From Bacteroidota bacterium (GTDB lineage Bacteria > Bacteroidota > Bacteroidia > Chitinophagales > Chitinophagaceae): DNA of 64,000 bases. The position numbers and the translations under genes are program-made. Shown here piece after piece: positions 30,262 through 40,943 of the stretch (within the stretch, counting starts at the first letter, position 1; each line of letters opens with the position of its first letter). Location: positions 1 through 64,000 of the forward strand of contig JAGWVE010000002.1 of NCBI GenBank assembly GCA_018971025.1. The letters run 5' to 3'. Below the pieces are notes generated by a model. That model did not search any database. It saw only the letters and a list, made by a program, of their open reading frames with translations, and was not told the origin of the DNA.

Positions 30262-31611
30262 ATGAAACGTTTTTCAAAAACTGTTGCCGCTTTTATTGCG
30301 GCACTTCTTTGTACCACATTTGCAATAACCACGAGTGCACAAAGCAAAATTAACCAAGATAGTATTGCAAAAAAAATGGGTTGGTTTGAAGATGCAAAAC
30401 TTGGCATTTTTATTCATTACGGTATTTATGCAGTCAATGACGTTTCAGAAAGCTGGAGTTTTCACAATAAGCAAGTAACCTGGCCAGCATATATGAGCCA
30501 ACTTAGTGGATTTACGGCTAGCAAATACGACCCTACTGCTTGGGCTAATTTATTTAAAGAAGCAGGTGCACGTTATACGGTTATCACCACCAAACACCAC
30601 GACGGCGTGGCATTATGGGATACCAAAGAAAAACATTATGACGTCATTAGAAATACGCCTGCTAAAAGAGATTTGATAGAACCACTCGTACTTGCTCTTC
30701 GTAAAAATGATATTAAAGTAGGTGCTTATTTTTCACTCATAGATTGGAGCCATCCTGATTATCCTGGATTTTTAAAAGACAGTAGCAGGTATAAAGTAGC
30801 GAACGATTCTGCACGCTGGAAAAGATTCCAAGGATTTTTTCAAAATCAATTAACAGAACTTTCTACAAAATTCAACCCCGATTTATGGTGGTTTGATGGT
30901 GATTGGGAACATAGTGCCGAGGAGTGGGAAAGCAGCAAAGTGAGAGCCAATTTACTTGCTAGAAACCCTGGGACCATTATCAATGGGCGCTTACAAGGCT
31001 ATGGCGATTATGAAACACCAGAGCAAAATTTTCCGGTGGTAAGACCTGGTTTTAAGTGGTGGGAACTTTGTATGACCACCAATGACAACTGGGGATATAG
31101 AAAATCTGATACGCACTGGAAAACGCCTTATGAAATCATTTCAATATTTGTGGACGCTGTTTCTAACGGTGGAAATTTATTATTAGACATTGGTCCAAAA
31201 CCAGATGGTACCATTCCAGACGAACAAGTAAATATTTTAAAAGAACTTGGCAAGTGGAACCGCAAACATGGTGAAGCAATTTTTGGCACCATTGGCGGCA
31301 TTCCCCAAGGTCACTTTTATGGCCCTACTACTTTATCTAAAGACTCTACAACTCTATACTTATTCTTACATGGTAAAACTAGTGGCCCTGTAATGGTAAA
31401 AGGACTCGACAATAAAATTAAATCGGTAGAAGTACTTGGCAACGGCACAAAACTTACCTCCAAAATTGTAGGTAAAATATCGTGGAGTCCGGTACCAGGT
31501 TTAGTATTTATAGATGTACCTGCCAATACCTTAGACACTTATATCACCGTTCTTAAAGTAACCTTAGATAAACCCGTAAAGCTTTACAGAGGCAAGGGTG
31601 GACTTGGCTAG
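30262..31611 (+). CDS. Glycoside hydrolase family 29 alpha-L-fucosidase
   Basis: WFEDAKLGIFIHYGIYAV...ARYTVITTKHHDGVALWDTK...FNPDLWWFDGDWE...NGGNLLLDIGPKPDGTIP. Confidence 0.92.
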   Translation: MKRFSKTVAAFIAALLCTTFAITTSAQSKINQDSIAKKMGWFEDAKLGIFIHYGIYAVNDVSESWSFHNKQVTWPAYMSQLSGFTASKYDPTAWANLFKEAGARYTVITTKHHDGVALWDTKEKHYDVIRNTPAKRDLIEPLVLALRKNDIKVGAYFSLIDWSHPDYPGFLKDSSRYKVANDSARWKRFQGFFQNQLTELSTKFNPDLWWFDGDWEHSAEEWESSKVRANLLARNPGTIINGRLQGYGDYETPEQNFPVVRPGFKWWELCMTTNDNWGYRKSDTHWKTPYEIISIFVDAVSNGGNLLLDIGPKPDGTIPDEQVNILKELGKWNRKHGEAIFGTIGGIPQGHFYGPTTLSKDSTTLYLFLHGKTSGPVMVKGLDNKIKSVEVLGNGTKLTSKIVGKISWSPVPGLVFIDVPANTLDTYITVLKVTLDKPVKLYRGKGGLG

Positions 31612-32354
31612 AGCTTTAAAAACCACAAAATAGCTGCAGCTTCTTTACCCCAGTCTTTGGTAACTTTTACTAGATCTGTATCTAATTGCTTATAGGTTGT
31701 TTTTATTGGCTTACTTATTTTAGGCTCTACATACGCGGGGCCTTGTTGCACCGATAAACTAGTAGCAAATATGGTAGTGCCTAAACGCGGTACTGCAATG
31801 CCTAAAATCATACCAGGTAGTCCGTTAAAATTTTCGGGACCGGCTTGTACTGGAATCTGATCGGTGTAAAAAGCAACCACCACAACCGAGTCACAAATTT
31901 TAGTAACCGCTTTTTTACATTCAAAACCTGCTATATCTCTAACCTCACCGGTTATTTTCCAGTCGTATTTTGCAAGACTGTCATTGACTAAATAGACGGT
32001 CTCAAAAACACTTGTCGCACTTGTAACCGTACCAGACTCGTGCTTCTGATGCACATAATTTGTTTCGGTAGGTTTAAAAATCATATTGATGTACTTGTTG
32101 TCAGCATTTTCTTTAGTCAAAAAATAAAAACTCTCCTTATTATTAAACTGAAGCGTATAGTTATCGGCTACCACTTTTGGAAACTGCTTTTTAAGTTCTT
32201 CCATCCAAACATTGTCTTCCGCCTCTGCATTTATAAGCGCAGCAAACTGGCTTATGCGGCGCTCGTAGGTAATAGAGCCGGTGCTAATAAAATTAACCTG
32301 TGCCGCACTTGTGCCAACAATAAAAGTTAAAATAACGATGTATAGTATTCTCAT
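31608..32354 (-). CDS. GLPGLI family protein
   Basis: FNGLPGMILGI motif; signal peptide; ITGEVRDIAGFECKKAV. Confidence 0.85.
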   Translation of the reverse strand: MRILYIVILTFIVGTSAAQVNFISTGSITYERRISQFAALINAEAEDNVWMEELKKQFPKVVADNYTLQFNNKESFYFLTKENADNKYINMIFKPTETNYVHQKHESGTVTSATSVFETVYLVNDSLAKYDWKITGEVRDIAGFECKKAVTKICDSVVVVAFYTDQIPVQAGPENFNGLPGMILGIAVPRLGTTIFATSLSVQQGPAYVEPKISKPIKTTYKQLDTDLVKVTKDWGKEAAAILWFLKL

Positions 32355-32380
32355 GATAGTGTATTAAGTTTTAAACTGTA

Positions 32381-35164
32381 TTAGAAGCCCATAGACATAG
32401 GTTTCCCATTTTTTGAAAAGTTATAGATGATGCTAAATAATGCATATCGTCTAATGCCATTATTGGTGGTTTCAGAAATAAAATTACTCGAGATGTTTCT
32501 GTCCACAAATTGGTTCTGATTGAATACATCATATACCATAAGCTTTGCTTCCCACTTGTCATTTTTAGATATCACTTTGCGCAAAGACGGGTGCACTAAA
32601 TAAATATTACGTTGACTAGGGAAGGCCGCAGACTTCTGATACACGGTAATATCTGTGCTTAGATCTATATAAAACTTCGCTTTTTTAAACTTGAATTGAA
32701 AATTTGAATTGTTGTTGTAACTCCAGTAGTTGGTAGAAGCACCTGGCCTAATACTAGAAACGGTTTTATTGTTAGATGCTGTAAAACTACTCCAAAAGTT
32801 TACTTTTTTATCACCCCAATATGAAAGCTGCATGCCTAAACGAGTAGAAGTGTTGTCGTTGGTATTTTTGATGCCATTGACAATATTATTGTACCTGCCG
32901 CCATTAATGCCCGTATTCACTCCAAAATTAATACCCTTATAGAGTTCAAAATCATAATAAAAACCAGCGCCATAATTGTAATTGCCATCTACGTTTATGT
33001 ATTGGTTAATAGATTTACCAAACGCATCAATAGTTGAAGCCGTAGCAATGGCATCATTGGTGTTAGAAAAACTTCCACTAAACTGTATATACTTGCTTTT
33101 CATTACTTTAAAACTATTAAAGTTGAATGAAAATTTATTTGTGAACGATTGTCTTAAATTAGCATTACCCACAGATATATTAAGTGGATCTGTATTGTCA
33201 ATAATAGGTTGTATTTGAAGTAGTGTGGGATTTTGAGTTGTTCCCAAATAACTTAACACAAACTTTTTTTGCTGCTTGGGTGTAAAATTAAATGTAGCGG
33301 ATGGAATAAAATTGGTAAAACGTACTGTCCTACTTGCATTTGTGGCATAGTCAAATAAACTATAAGAAGCAGCGCCTATTCCGGTTCCAATATTAAAATT
33401 TACTTTTTTAACAGCATAACGGTAGCTAATGTTTCCGCTATTATTCACTGTATTAAATTTAAAATGGTTACTTAAGCTATCCACCTTAATTTGTTGTTGT
33501 CCAGCTTTGGCGTCAAATGTATTTCGTTCCGAATTATTCCCCGCTATCCCTATTTTATAATTCAATATTAAAAAAGAATTTTTACCCAGTGGCTCTGTGT
33601 AAACGCCATTAATGCTAGTAGCAGAAGTAACCTGCGCCAACTCTTTATTTTGCGCAATGGTTTCACTTTTAACAACAACATTAGATGCACCAAAATAATC
33701 GTTATGCGCATTTAATAAACCTGATTGCGCTTTATCGCCAAAATTAAAATCAGAATTTACAGAAATGGTTCGGCCTTTTTTTGCAAAACGTAGGCGGTAG
33801 CTTAGTGAACCGCTTAAAGTTTTATCAGTAGTGTTATTACTTGTAGTGCGAGCTGTACCGTTAAGCTGCGCGCCTGTTTCAGGAATATAAGATCCGCCAC
33901 TAAAGCTGTTGGTATTTTCTGAAACTACACTTGCTGCCTTTAAGGTTAATTTAAATAGTCCGGTACTATCTGTACCCCACTGATCGGTGGTATTAAGTTT
34001 GTATTTCTTTTTTTCGGAGCGTTGTGTGCTTTGTGTATTGTTTACAATAGAGTTGGTAGGTAAAATAGTTTTGCTATAGGAACCTGTAATGCCATTCACA
34101 AGTAACCGGTTGTATTGTGCACTCGTATTTACTGAACCTTTTTCAAACTTATTACTAAAGGTAGCACCAGCTGATTGTTGGTTTGGAAACCCAGTAGAGC
34201 CGCCTTCGTCGCCATCGCCACTTGTGGTCATAATCATTGACATTCCGCCATCCCCAAATTCAGTAATCATACCGCTACCGTCGCCATAATTTTGCGCTTC
34301 GTCCCAATTTAAATTATCAAATTTGGTATTGTCGGTGGTCACATAACCGGCAATTTTTCTTTTCCCTTTAAATGCATTGGTCATTAATTTACCATTACCA
34401 AACTGGTTAAAGTTGCTTCCAGCTTCAGCTTTACCAAAGTATCCATTTTTTTTATCTTCCTTTAATTGAAGGTTTATGGTTTTAGATTTTTGTCCATCAT
34501 CAATGCCGGTAAAAACAGCCTGATCCGATTTTTTATCAAATACCTGTACTTTATCAACCACATCTGCTCTTAAATTTTTTGTAACTACCGCTGGGTCGTC
34601 ACTGAAAAACTCTTCGCCATCCACAAGTACCTTATTTACTTTTTCGCCCTGTGCCGTAATTTCTCCTTTTGCATTTACTTGTATACCCGGCATCTTTTTT
34701 AAGAGCTCTTGTACATCGGCATTGGGTGTTACATAAAAACTATCGGCTTTATATTCTGTGGTATCACCCTTTACTCGAATGGCAGACACCGTATTTTTTA
34801 CAATTACTTCTTTTAATAAATGCGCTTTGGTATCAAGAGCAATAGTAAGGGTTGAAGGCTCAGAACTAAGCATGAGCTTGTCCGTAAAATCGGCGTATTG
34901 CGGATAACTTACCATGATAATGTAATTACCAGCCGGAATATTTGAAACGGCAAACGTTCCTTTACTCGAAGTTCTTACTGTTTTAACAAGTACAGAGTCT
35001 TTGGCTCTTAATATGTTTACCGAAGCCATTGCCAAAGGCTTTTTTTCGGTGGTATCGTTTACTGTTCCACTAAGCGTGGTAAGCTGTGCAAAAGAAGTCA
35101 ATGAAAACAAAAACGCAAAAAAGGTAATAGAAAGGCGTTTTTTTTCTTTAAAAAATGAATACAT
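32381..35164 (-). CDS. TonB-dependent-receptor-like outer-membrane beta-barrel protein with N-terminal carboxypeptidase-regulatory-like domain
   Basis: GTVNDTTEKKPLAMASVNILRAKDSVLVKTV...ADVQELLKKMPGIQVNAKGEITAQGEKVNKVLVDGEEFFSDDP plug region; beta-rich C-terminus. MYSFF start at 35164 preferred. Confidence 0.88.
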   Translation of the reverse strand: MYSFFKEKKRLSITFFAFLFSLTSFAQLTTLSGTVNDTTEKKPLAMASVNILRAKDSVLVKTVRTSSKGTFAVSNIPAGNYIIMVSYPQYADFTDKLMLSSEPSTLTIALDTKAHLLKEVIVKNTVSAIRVKGDTTEYKADSFYVTPNADVQELLKKMPGIQVNAKGEITAQGEKVNKVLVDGEEFFSDDPAVVTKNLRADVVDKVQVFDKKSDQAVFTGIDDGQKSKTINLQLKEDKKNGYFGKAEAGSNFNQFGNGKLMTNAFKGKRKIAGYVTTDNTKFDNLNWDEAQNYGDGSGMITEFGDGGMSMIMTTSGDGDEGGSTGFPNQQSAGATFSNKFEKGSVNTSAQYNRLLVNGITGSYSKTILPTNSIVNNTQSTQRSEKKKYKLNTTDQWGTDSTGLFKLTLKAASVVSENTNSFSGGSYIPETGAQLNGTARTTSNNTTDKTLSGSLSYRLRFAKKGRTISVNSDFNFGDKAQSGLLNAHNDYFGASNVVVKSETIAQNKELAQVTSATSINGVYTEPLGKNSFLILNYKIGIAGNNSERNTFDAKAGQQQIKVDSLSNHFKFNTVNNSGNISYRYAVKKVNFNIGTGIGAASYSLFDYATNASRTVRFTNFIPSATFNFTPKQQKKFVLSYLGTTQNPTLLQIQPIIDNTDPLNISVGNANLRQSFTNKFSFNFNSFKVMKSKYIQFSGSFSNTNDAIATASTIDAFGKSINQYINVDGNYNYGAGFYYDFELYKGINFGVNTGINGGRYNNIVNGIKNTNDNTSTRLGMQLSYWGDKKVNFWSSFTASNNKTVSSIRPGASTNYWSYNNNSNFQFKFKKAKFYIDLSTDITVYQKSAAFPSQRNIYLVHPSLRKVISKNDKWEAKLMVYDVFNQNQFVDRNISSNFISETTNNGIRRYALFSIIYNFSKNGKPMSMGF

Positions 35165-35292
35165 GCAGTTTGTTTGGTTCTTAAGAGACATTATTTGTGA
35201 AATTCCACACGAAAGTATCATGTGCATCACAAAGTATACGCAAACAAGCTGTTAAAATAGACAAGCGGTAAATTAATGCCATTAGTGGCACC

Positions 35293-36492
35293 TTATTTCA
35301 AGTACCAATCTTTATAACGCGTTAAGGCTTCTATAAAATAATAATCAGCGTAGGTTAAAGGGGCATCAACTTCAGATTTATGTGGTAATGACCCAACACT
35401 GTGCATGAGTAAAAATCCACCATTTTCTCCAAGCTTTGCCCTATATGCTGGAGAAGATAAAGACTGTAAAATCGTTTCTGCCGTTTGTATATATTCTTTT
35501 TTTTCTGCACCACTTGTAAATTGTCCAAGTTCTAAAAGTGCAGATGCCATTATCGCCCCACTTGACGCATCACGTGGCACATTGGGTATACCAGGAGCAT
35601 CAAAATCCCAATACGGTATTTTATCTGAAGGAAGATTAGGATTTGACAATATAAAGTGAGCAATTTTTTTAGCTTGACTTAAGTAAGCAGGATTTTTTGT
35701 AAATCGGTACATCATGGTATATCCGTAAAGTCCCCATGTTTGACCTCTCGACCATGCCGAAGAATCTGCAGCACCCTGCCAAGTAATTTTTTTAAGTACA
35801 GTAGCCGTATTCAAATCCCAGTCTACTACATGATAAGAACTATTGTCAGGTCTAAATTGATTGGCAATGGTAGTATTGGCGTGGGTTACAGCAATTTCTT
35901 TAAAAATAGGATCTCCGCCATGATCACTTACCCAGTGTAGTAATTCTAAATTCATCATGTTATCAATAATAACTGGACATTTTAAAATATCCCTACTATT
36001 CCATGATTGAATAGACTTAATAGCGGGTCTATAACGTGTAGACAATGACTTTGCAGCAATGGTTACAACATCTTTGTACGCGGGGTTGTTGGTGTATTTA
36101 TAAGCCGTACCAAAACTACAAAACATCATAAATCCTAAATCGTGGTTGCCGGTATAATATTTTTCTTTTTCTAAAATCGCGAGTCTTTGTTCAGCTTCTT
36201 TTTTAATGGCTTCATCTTTAGTATATGCATACAAGTACCACAAGGTTCCTGGATAAAATCCACTACACCACCATTTCGTATCACTCGTAACTGATTTACC
36301 TGTTGCTGCCACATAACTACGAGGCATTACAGAATCGGGTGTGTTTGCTTTTAAATACTGATATTGTTTAGCAGCGAACGTAAAGTTGTCTTGAATGAGC
36401 GCTTTCATTTTATTTTTTAATGAAGCAGTTTGCGCAAAACTCATTTGAGCAGCCACAACCAAAAGCACGAAACCAACAATGTATTTTTTCAT
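35293..36492 (-). CDS. GH88/GH105-like unsaturated uronyl hydrolase
   Basis: WWCSGFYPGTLWYLYAYT...CPVIIDNMMNLELLHWVSDHGG...AWSRGQTWGLYGYTMMYRFTKNPAYL...YWDFDAPGIPNVPRDASSGAIMASALLEL. Confidence 0.88.
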   Translation of the reverse strand: MKKYIVGFVLLVVAAQMSFAQTASLKNKMKALIQDNFTFAAKQYQYLKANTPDSVMPRSYVAATGKSVTSDTKWWCSGFYPGTLWYLYAYTKDEAIKKEAEQRLAILEKEKYYTGNHDLGFMMFCSFGTAYKYTNNPAYKDVVTIAAKSLSTRYRPAIKSIQSWNSRDILKCPVIIDNMMNLELLHWVSDHGGDPIFKEIAVTHANTTIANQFRPDNSSYHVVDWDLNTATVLKKITWQGAADSSAWSRGQTWGLYGYTMMYRFTKNPAYLSQAKKIAHFILSNPNLPSDKIPYWDFDAPGIPNVPRDASSGAIMASALLELGQFTSGAEKKEYIQTAETILQSLSSPAYRAKLGENGGFLLMHSVGSLPHKSEVDAPLTYADYYFIEALTRYKDWYLK

Positions 36493-36517
36493 TTCAGTAT
36501 TTTTATAAAACTTAAAG

Positions 36518-37789
36518 TTAATAATCTACGGCGTAATCTTTAGGAAATACTTCTCCATTCCATGCTCTTTTTTGGGTCCAACTTGTAGGTGCAGCCGTCC
36601 AAAATTCATGATTGGCAGGAAGCCCTAGCGGCATAAAAGCAAATGAGGCTAAATACATGCTTCCCGTATTTGAATAATAATCTGCAATATTTGATTGATT
36701 GGCACCCACAAATCCTAATGTTAGTAGTCCATTTGAATTAAATGTTTCATTGATAAACACCCGCTTCAATACAGCCGTTAATGCAGGCCTAACTTGTGAT
36801 GGCAGCACACCTGCTGGTAAATTATTTTCCAGCGCAAGCATTGCGAGTGGCCAAAAAGCGCCTACCCTGTAAGTAGATGATCTTCCAAATACAGGAAATG
36901 TTCCTTCTGGAGAAATAAAACGTTCTTGAAAAGAAGCGTAACGCTGCATACGTTTATAGGCGATGTCTAGCTCCGCTTGTGTTCTTCGACCCTTTGCAAC
37001 GTTTACCCTAAGAACAGTTACTAACATAGGCTGAATCACAAATCCGTTGTAATGATCAAAATGGAATTTAACGCCATCACTATACCAACCATCTCCCACA
37101 TACCAACCTATAATTTTATCAATGCCTGTATCAATACGCGCTGCATCAAAAGACGCATCAACATAGAGTAAAAATGTTTCAATAATGGCAGCAAATAAAA
37201 CCCAGTTGTTATTAGGGGGTTTAATGGCACGAAGTTTTGTAAACTCAGTTATAAAACGCTCTTTGGTTTGACTGCTTAATGGTTCCCACAATGCTGCTGG
37301 GGCCAATAATAATGCCTGTGCTAGAAATGCAGCATCTACAAGTGGCTGTGACACTTTTGGCGAACCCCAATACAAATAATCTGGACTTTCAGGATCTACA
37401 GCATTTGATAAAGATGCATGAATTTGACTCCTCATTTTTAATCGAATGCGTCCTTCTTCGGTATCATCATCCGGTAGTGACACAAACGGTGCAAGCCCAA
37501 CAATTAAACGACCAATAGCTTCCATATATGCCACTTCTTTATTGCGGCTATCCCAGGCAGGACTGTAATCCATGGGCATATTTTTTTTGAGTTCCCCTTT
37601 ACTCATAGATGACAATATGGGCGATGCCATTTTATCTAGCAGCTTCACCCAATACATACGGTCTTTAGCACCAGTAGGCAAATTGGTATTGGATTCGCTT
37701 ACGCCTGCTGCAGTTGCACTTACAACAGGTGCTAAACCAACAAAACTCAAAATAGACGAGAGTTGTATAAAATTTCTTCTTTTCATCAT
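36518..37789 (-). CDS. DUF2264-domain secreted protein
   Basis: MMKRRNFIQLSSILSFVGLAP signal; NNWVLFAAIIETFLLYV...VGDGWYSDGVKFHFDHYNGFVIQPMLV. Confidence 0.82.
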   Translation of the reverse strand: MMKRRNFIQLSSILSFVGLAPVVSATAAGVSESNTNLPTGAKDRMYWVKLLDKMASPILSSMSKGELKKNMPMDYSPAWDSRNKEVAYMEAIGRLIVGLAPFVSLPDDDTEEGRIRLKMRSQIHASLSNAVDPESPDYLYWGSPKVSQPLVDAAFLAQALLLAPAALWEPLSSQTKERFITEFTKLRAIKPPNNNWVLFAAIIETFLLYVDASFDAARIDTGIDKIIGWYVGDGWYSDGVKFHFDHYNGFVIQPMLVTVLRVNVAKGRRTQAELDIAYKRMQRYASFQERFISPEGTFPVFGRSSTYRVGAFWPLAMLALENNLPAGVLPSQVRPALTAVLKRVFINETFNSNGLLTLGFVGANQSNIADYYSNTGSMYLASFAFMPLGLPANHEFWTAAPTSWTQKRAWNGEVFPKDYAVDY

Positions 37790-37793
37790 TGTA

Positions 37794-39770
37794 TTATTGG
37801 GCGTTAGTTAATCCGTTTAAAAGTGAAATGGTGAATTGATGTTTACCTGATTTTTTATTTCCTTTAGCTGTCAGTTGAATTCGGTACAACTGCTTACCCC
37901 AAATACCACTCATTCGTTCATCATCTAAAATTTTGTCCTCTATAGCAATATCAAATAATTTGGCATCATACGCAAATACAACAGATGCACCGTCAGGTAA
38001 TCTAAATAGAAGTTGACCCGGTTTTTCGATGTCGGGTTTTAGATACACTAAAAAGGATTGCACGAGCGCTGCTTTCCATTCGAGTAGTTCGTAATTTTCA
38101 GATATTTGAAGGGTATTACTGGTTTGATTAAAATCAAATTTTCGTTCGTATTTTTTTACCGCAGCATCTACTGGATAAGCTGCCGCAATATCCATAGAAA
38201 GATTTACGCCTGTTGCATTTTGAGCAAATTGAACATTTGAGGCTTTGTACTGGATACCTTCTTTTTGCATCACCCCATTAATAGTAGGACAATTATGCCA
38301 CACCGATTGCATATTCCAAAGTTCGTAACGTCTATTACTAAACGTTTGAGCAGTGTAGCTTCCTACACCTGCATCAACAAAAACAGGATTTCCATTTGCA
38401 TAGACAACAAAATTTCCAACATCGTTGTGGTTATGACTCTCTGCGTTATGACCACCCTGTAACGCTAAAAAAAGGCCTTTGGTTGTTCCACTTTTTGTTC
38501 TAGCCGTTAATACCTGTCTATCCGGAAACCATGACACAGCTGGCAAAGAAGCCAATGGCGAAAGAGTTGTAAGCGACTCATAAATTGCTGTAGTTTCTAA
38601 AAAATCAATAATATTGGCATTGTCTAATTTATGTTTTTGCAAGCCAAATAAATAAGCACCAAAAGATTGTAGCGGTGCGTCATTAAAAATTGTACCATAA
38701 GAATAAACACTTTCTGGATCTGGAATTGATTTTGAAAAAGCGTCTGCAAAATTCACAAAGTTGTTTTCTCCAATATGCACTTTAGCAATATAGTTACCCA
38801 TATTATAAATAAGCTTTTGTGATGTCCATTGAATAGGCTTTGTAGTTAACCCATTTAATACATGAATAAACCTAATTAATTTACCGCCTGCTTCACTCCA
38901 GTAAGAAGGCCCTTCATCACAACCGCCATCATCAGGATATTGATTTACAAAAATATCTGTACTCTTAACTGTTTTAGCAATTATAAGTCCAACACTATCA
39001 GCACCAAGTCCACTATATAATGCCGATATGAGCACATTGGTATTTACCCATGGATTCCAATTGTTGACAGCCTGCCCAGCAAAGCCCATCCACCAAAAAT
39101 CATTGCGCGATAAATAAGGATCAAATATTCTTTTATGTAATTCTGCAAATACGCGCTTGCCAATGCCTTTAGAATAGGCATCTAGTTCTTCGCTAAGCAT
39201 AAACTGAATCATAGATAACTGAGAAGCCGCTGTGCCACTTCCTAAATCAATCACTACTTCGTACGGGTCAGGGAGTCCGGTTTTCTCTTTTTGAACCACA
39301 ACATGCGCAGGCAAAACCCAAGTGCTTTGCTCGCATAGCGTCCAAATACCATTGGCTATTTGCGGAATGTATTTTTTATCTTTTGTAATGATAGCAGCAA
39401 TGGCCAGTTCATTCAATACTTTGCGGCGTTCATTATTTTTTCTTTCAAAATTATATCGATTACCTGTGATTTTATAATCGAGGTATAAACTTGCTGGTAT
39501 GGCAGGCCACTCATATTTTAATCCACGCTCTCCTTCTTTTACAAGCTTTGTTTTAACCGAGTCTGGAAGTGCCGCTACTTTTTGTAAATAGTGATTTTTT
39601 TGCTCCAATCGCCATGCATTGATATTTGACAATTTCTCTTGTAACTGCTCCTTTGTAAATGCCTGCGATAAAATATTTCTTTGCGCAACAACAGTATTGG
39701 TAATAATGCCGATGGCAAGAAAACACAATAAAAAGACTGTTTGCCTTTGTTTATTTGTGGCTTGTATCAT
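37794..39770 (-). CDS. Heparinase II/III-like / alginate-lyase-like polysaccharide lyase
   Basis: NNWNPWVNTNVLISAL, DEGPSYWSEAGGKLIRFI, GGHNAESHNHNDVGNFVVYANGNPVFVDAGVGSYTAQTFS. Confidence 0.82.
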   Translation of the reverse strand: MIQATNKQRQTVFLLCFLAIGIITNTVVAQRNILSQAFTKEQLQEKLSNINAWRLEQKNHYLQKVAALPDSVKTKLVKEGERGLKYEWPAIPASLYLDYKITGNRYNFERKNNERRKVLNELAIAAIITKDKKYIPQIANGIWTLCEQSTWVLPAHVVVQKEKTGLPDPYEVVIDLGSGTAASQLSMIQFMLSEELDAYSKGIGKRVFAELHKRIFDPYLSRNDFWWMGFAGQAVNNWNPWVNTNVLISALYSGLGADSVGLIIAKTVKSTDIFVNQYPDDGGCDEGPSYWSEAGGKLIRFIHVLNGLTTKPIQWTSQKLIYNMGNYIAKVHIGENNFVNFADAFSKSIPDPESVYSYGTIFNDAPLQSFGAYLFGLQKHKLDNANIIDFLETTAIYESLTTLSPLASLPAVSWFPDRQVLTARTKSGTTKGLFLALQGGHNAESHNHNDVGNFVVYANGNPVFVDAGVGSYTAQTFSNRRYELWNMQSVWHNCPTINGVMQKEGIQYKASNVQFAQNATGVNLSMDIAAAYPVDAAVKKYERKFDFNQTSNTLQISENYELLEWKAALVQSFLVYLKPDIEKPGQLLFRLPDGASVVFAYDAKLFDIAIEDKILDDERMSGIWGKQLYRIQLTAKGNKKSGKHQFTISLLNGLTNAQ

Positions 39771-39791
39771 ACTTGAGATTTTGTAAAATGA

Positions 39792-40943
39792 TTATAATAG
39801 CGCAGTGCCGTCACCAATTTGCATTACATATTTACCCATGCTACGCCCAAATTTATTTTCGAAAACTGCGTTAATTTGATGGTAAAGGGTATCCACCTCA
39901 CTTGATTGTACAAGTGCAATAACACAACCACCAAAACCACCACCCATCATTCGGGCACCAATAATGGCATCAGCTAGGATACAGTTTTCTACAATTAAAT
40001 CTAATTCAGGACAACTTACTTCATAGAGTTTGCTAAGCCCTGTATGGGTTTCATACATGCGGGCTCCAAAAGCAGCTATCTCCCCAGCAAGTAAATGGGT
40101 ACAGGCTGCTTCCATCCTTGCAATTTCTTCAATTACATATTTACACCTGTTGTATACAGCACTTGTAATATTAACAGCAACCGCATCTAACATTTGTAAG
40201 GTTGCTTCTCTAAAAGATGCAACCATATATTTTTGACGAATAGCTGCTAAGCCAGTTTCACATTCCGCTCTTCTAGTATTGTATTCCGAAGATGCTAAAG
40301 CATGTTTTACAAATGTGTCAAAAAGCACAATACTAATACCCTCTAGCTTAAAAGGAAAATAGGTATACGATAAATCGGCACAATCAAGTTTTATGACATG
40401 ATCTGCTTTACCAAACATACTCGCAAACTGATCCATCACACCACAGTTAACGCCAACAAATTTATTTTCGGCGAGCTGCGCTGTTGTAACCATCGCTTCT
40501 TTAGAAATATCGAGTTTAAAAAGTTGCTTGCAAGCAAACACCGTTGCACATTCAAGCGCTGCAGAAGATGACACACCCGCACCCACCGGAATATTTCCTG
40601 TAATAAATATATTAAAGCCCTTTAACGTATAACCGCCCAATTGGAGCGCATCAATGACACCGAGTATATAATTAGGCCATCCTAGATTTGAATGTTGTAA
40701 TGGATCAAGTAAGCTTGTTTGAAAACTTTGGTTCACATCGGCTGCATGCATGCAGATTGTGTTGTCATCTCTTTCAGAAACGGCTACATACATGTACTTA
40801 TCTATTGCTGCAGGAAGTACAAAACCACTATTATAATCTACATGCTCGCCAATTAAATTAATACGCCCTGGAGACGATACAACATAAGTGGGTTCCGCTC
40901 CAAACTGCGAGGCAAATAGTGCGCTCAGTTCCGCTTTATTCAT
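39792..40943 (-). CDS. galK: Galactokinase
   Basis: SPGRINLIGEHVDYNSGFVLPAAIDK; PVGAGVSSSAALECATVFA; GARMMGGGFGGCVIALV. Confidence 0.95.
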   Translation of the reverse strand: MNKAELSALFASQFGAEPTYVVSSPGRINLIGEHVDYNSGFVLPAAIDKYMYVAVSERDDNTICMHAADVNQSFQTSLLDPLQHSNLGWPNYILGVIDALQLGGYTLKGFNIFITGNIPVGAGVSSSAALECATVFACKQLFKLDISKEAMVTTAQLAENKFVGVNCGVMDQFASMFGKADHVIKLDCADLSYTYFPFKLEGISIVLFDTFVKHALASSEYNTRRAECETGLAAIRQKYMVASFREATLQMLDAVAVNITSAVYNRCKYVIEEIARMEAACTHLLAGEIAAFGARMYETHTGLSKLYEVSCPELDLIVENCILADAIIGARMMGGGFGGCVIALVQSSEVDTLYHQINAVFENKFGRSMGKYVMQIGDGTALL

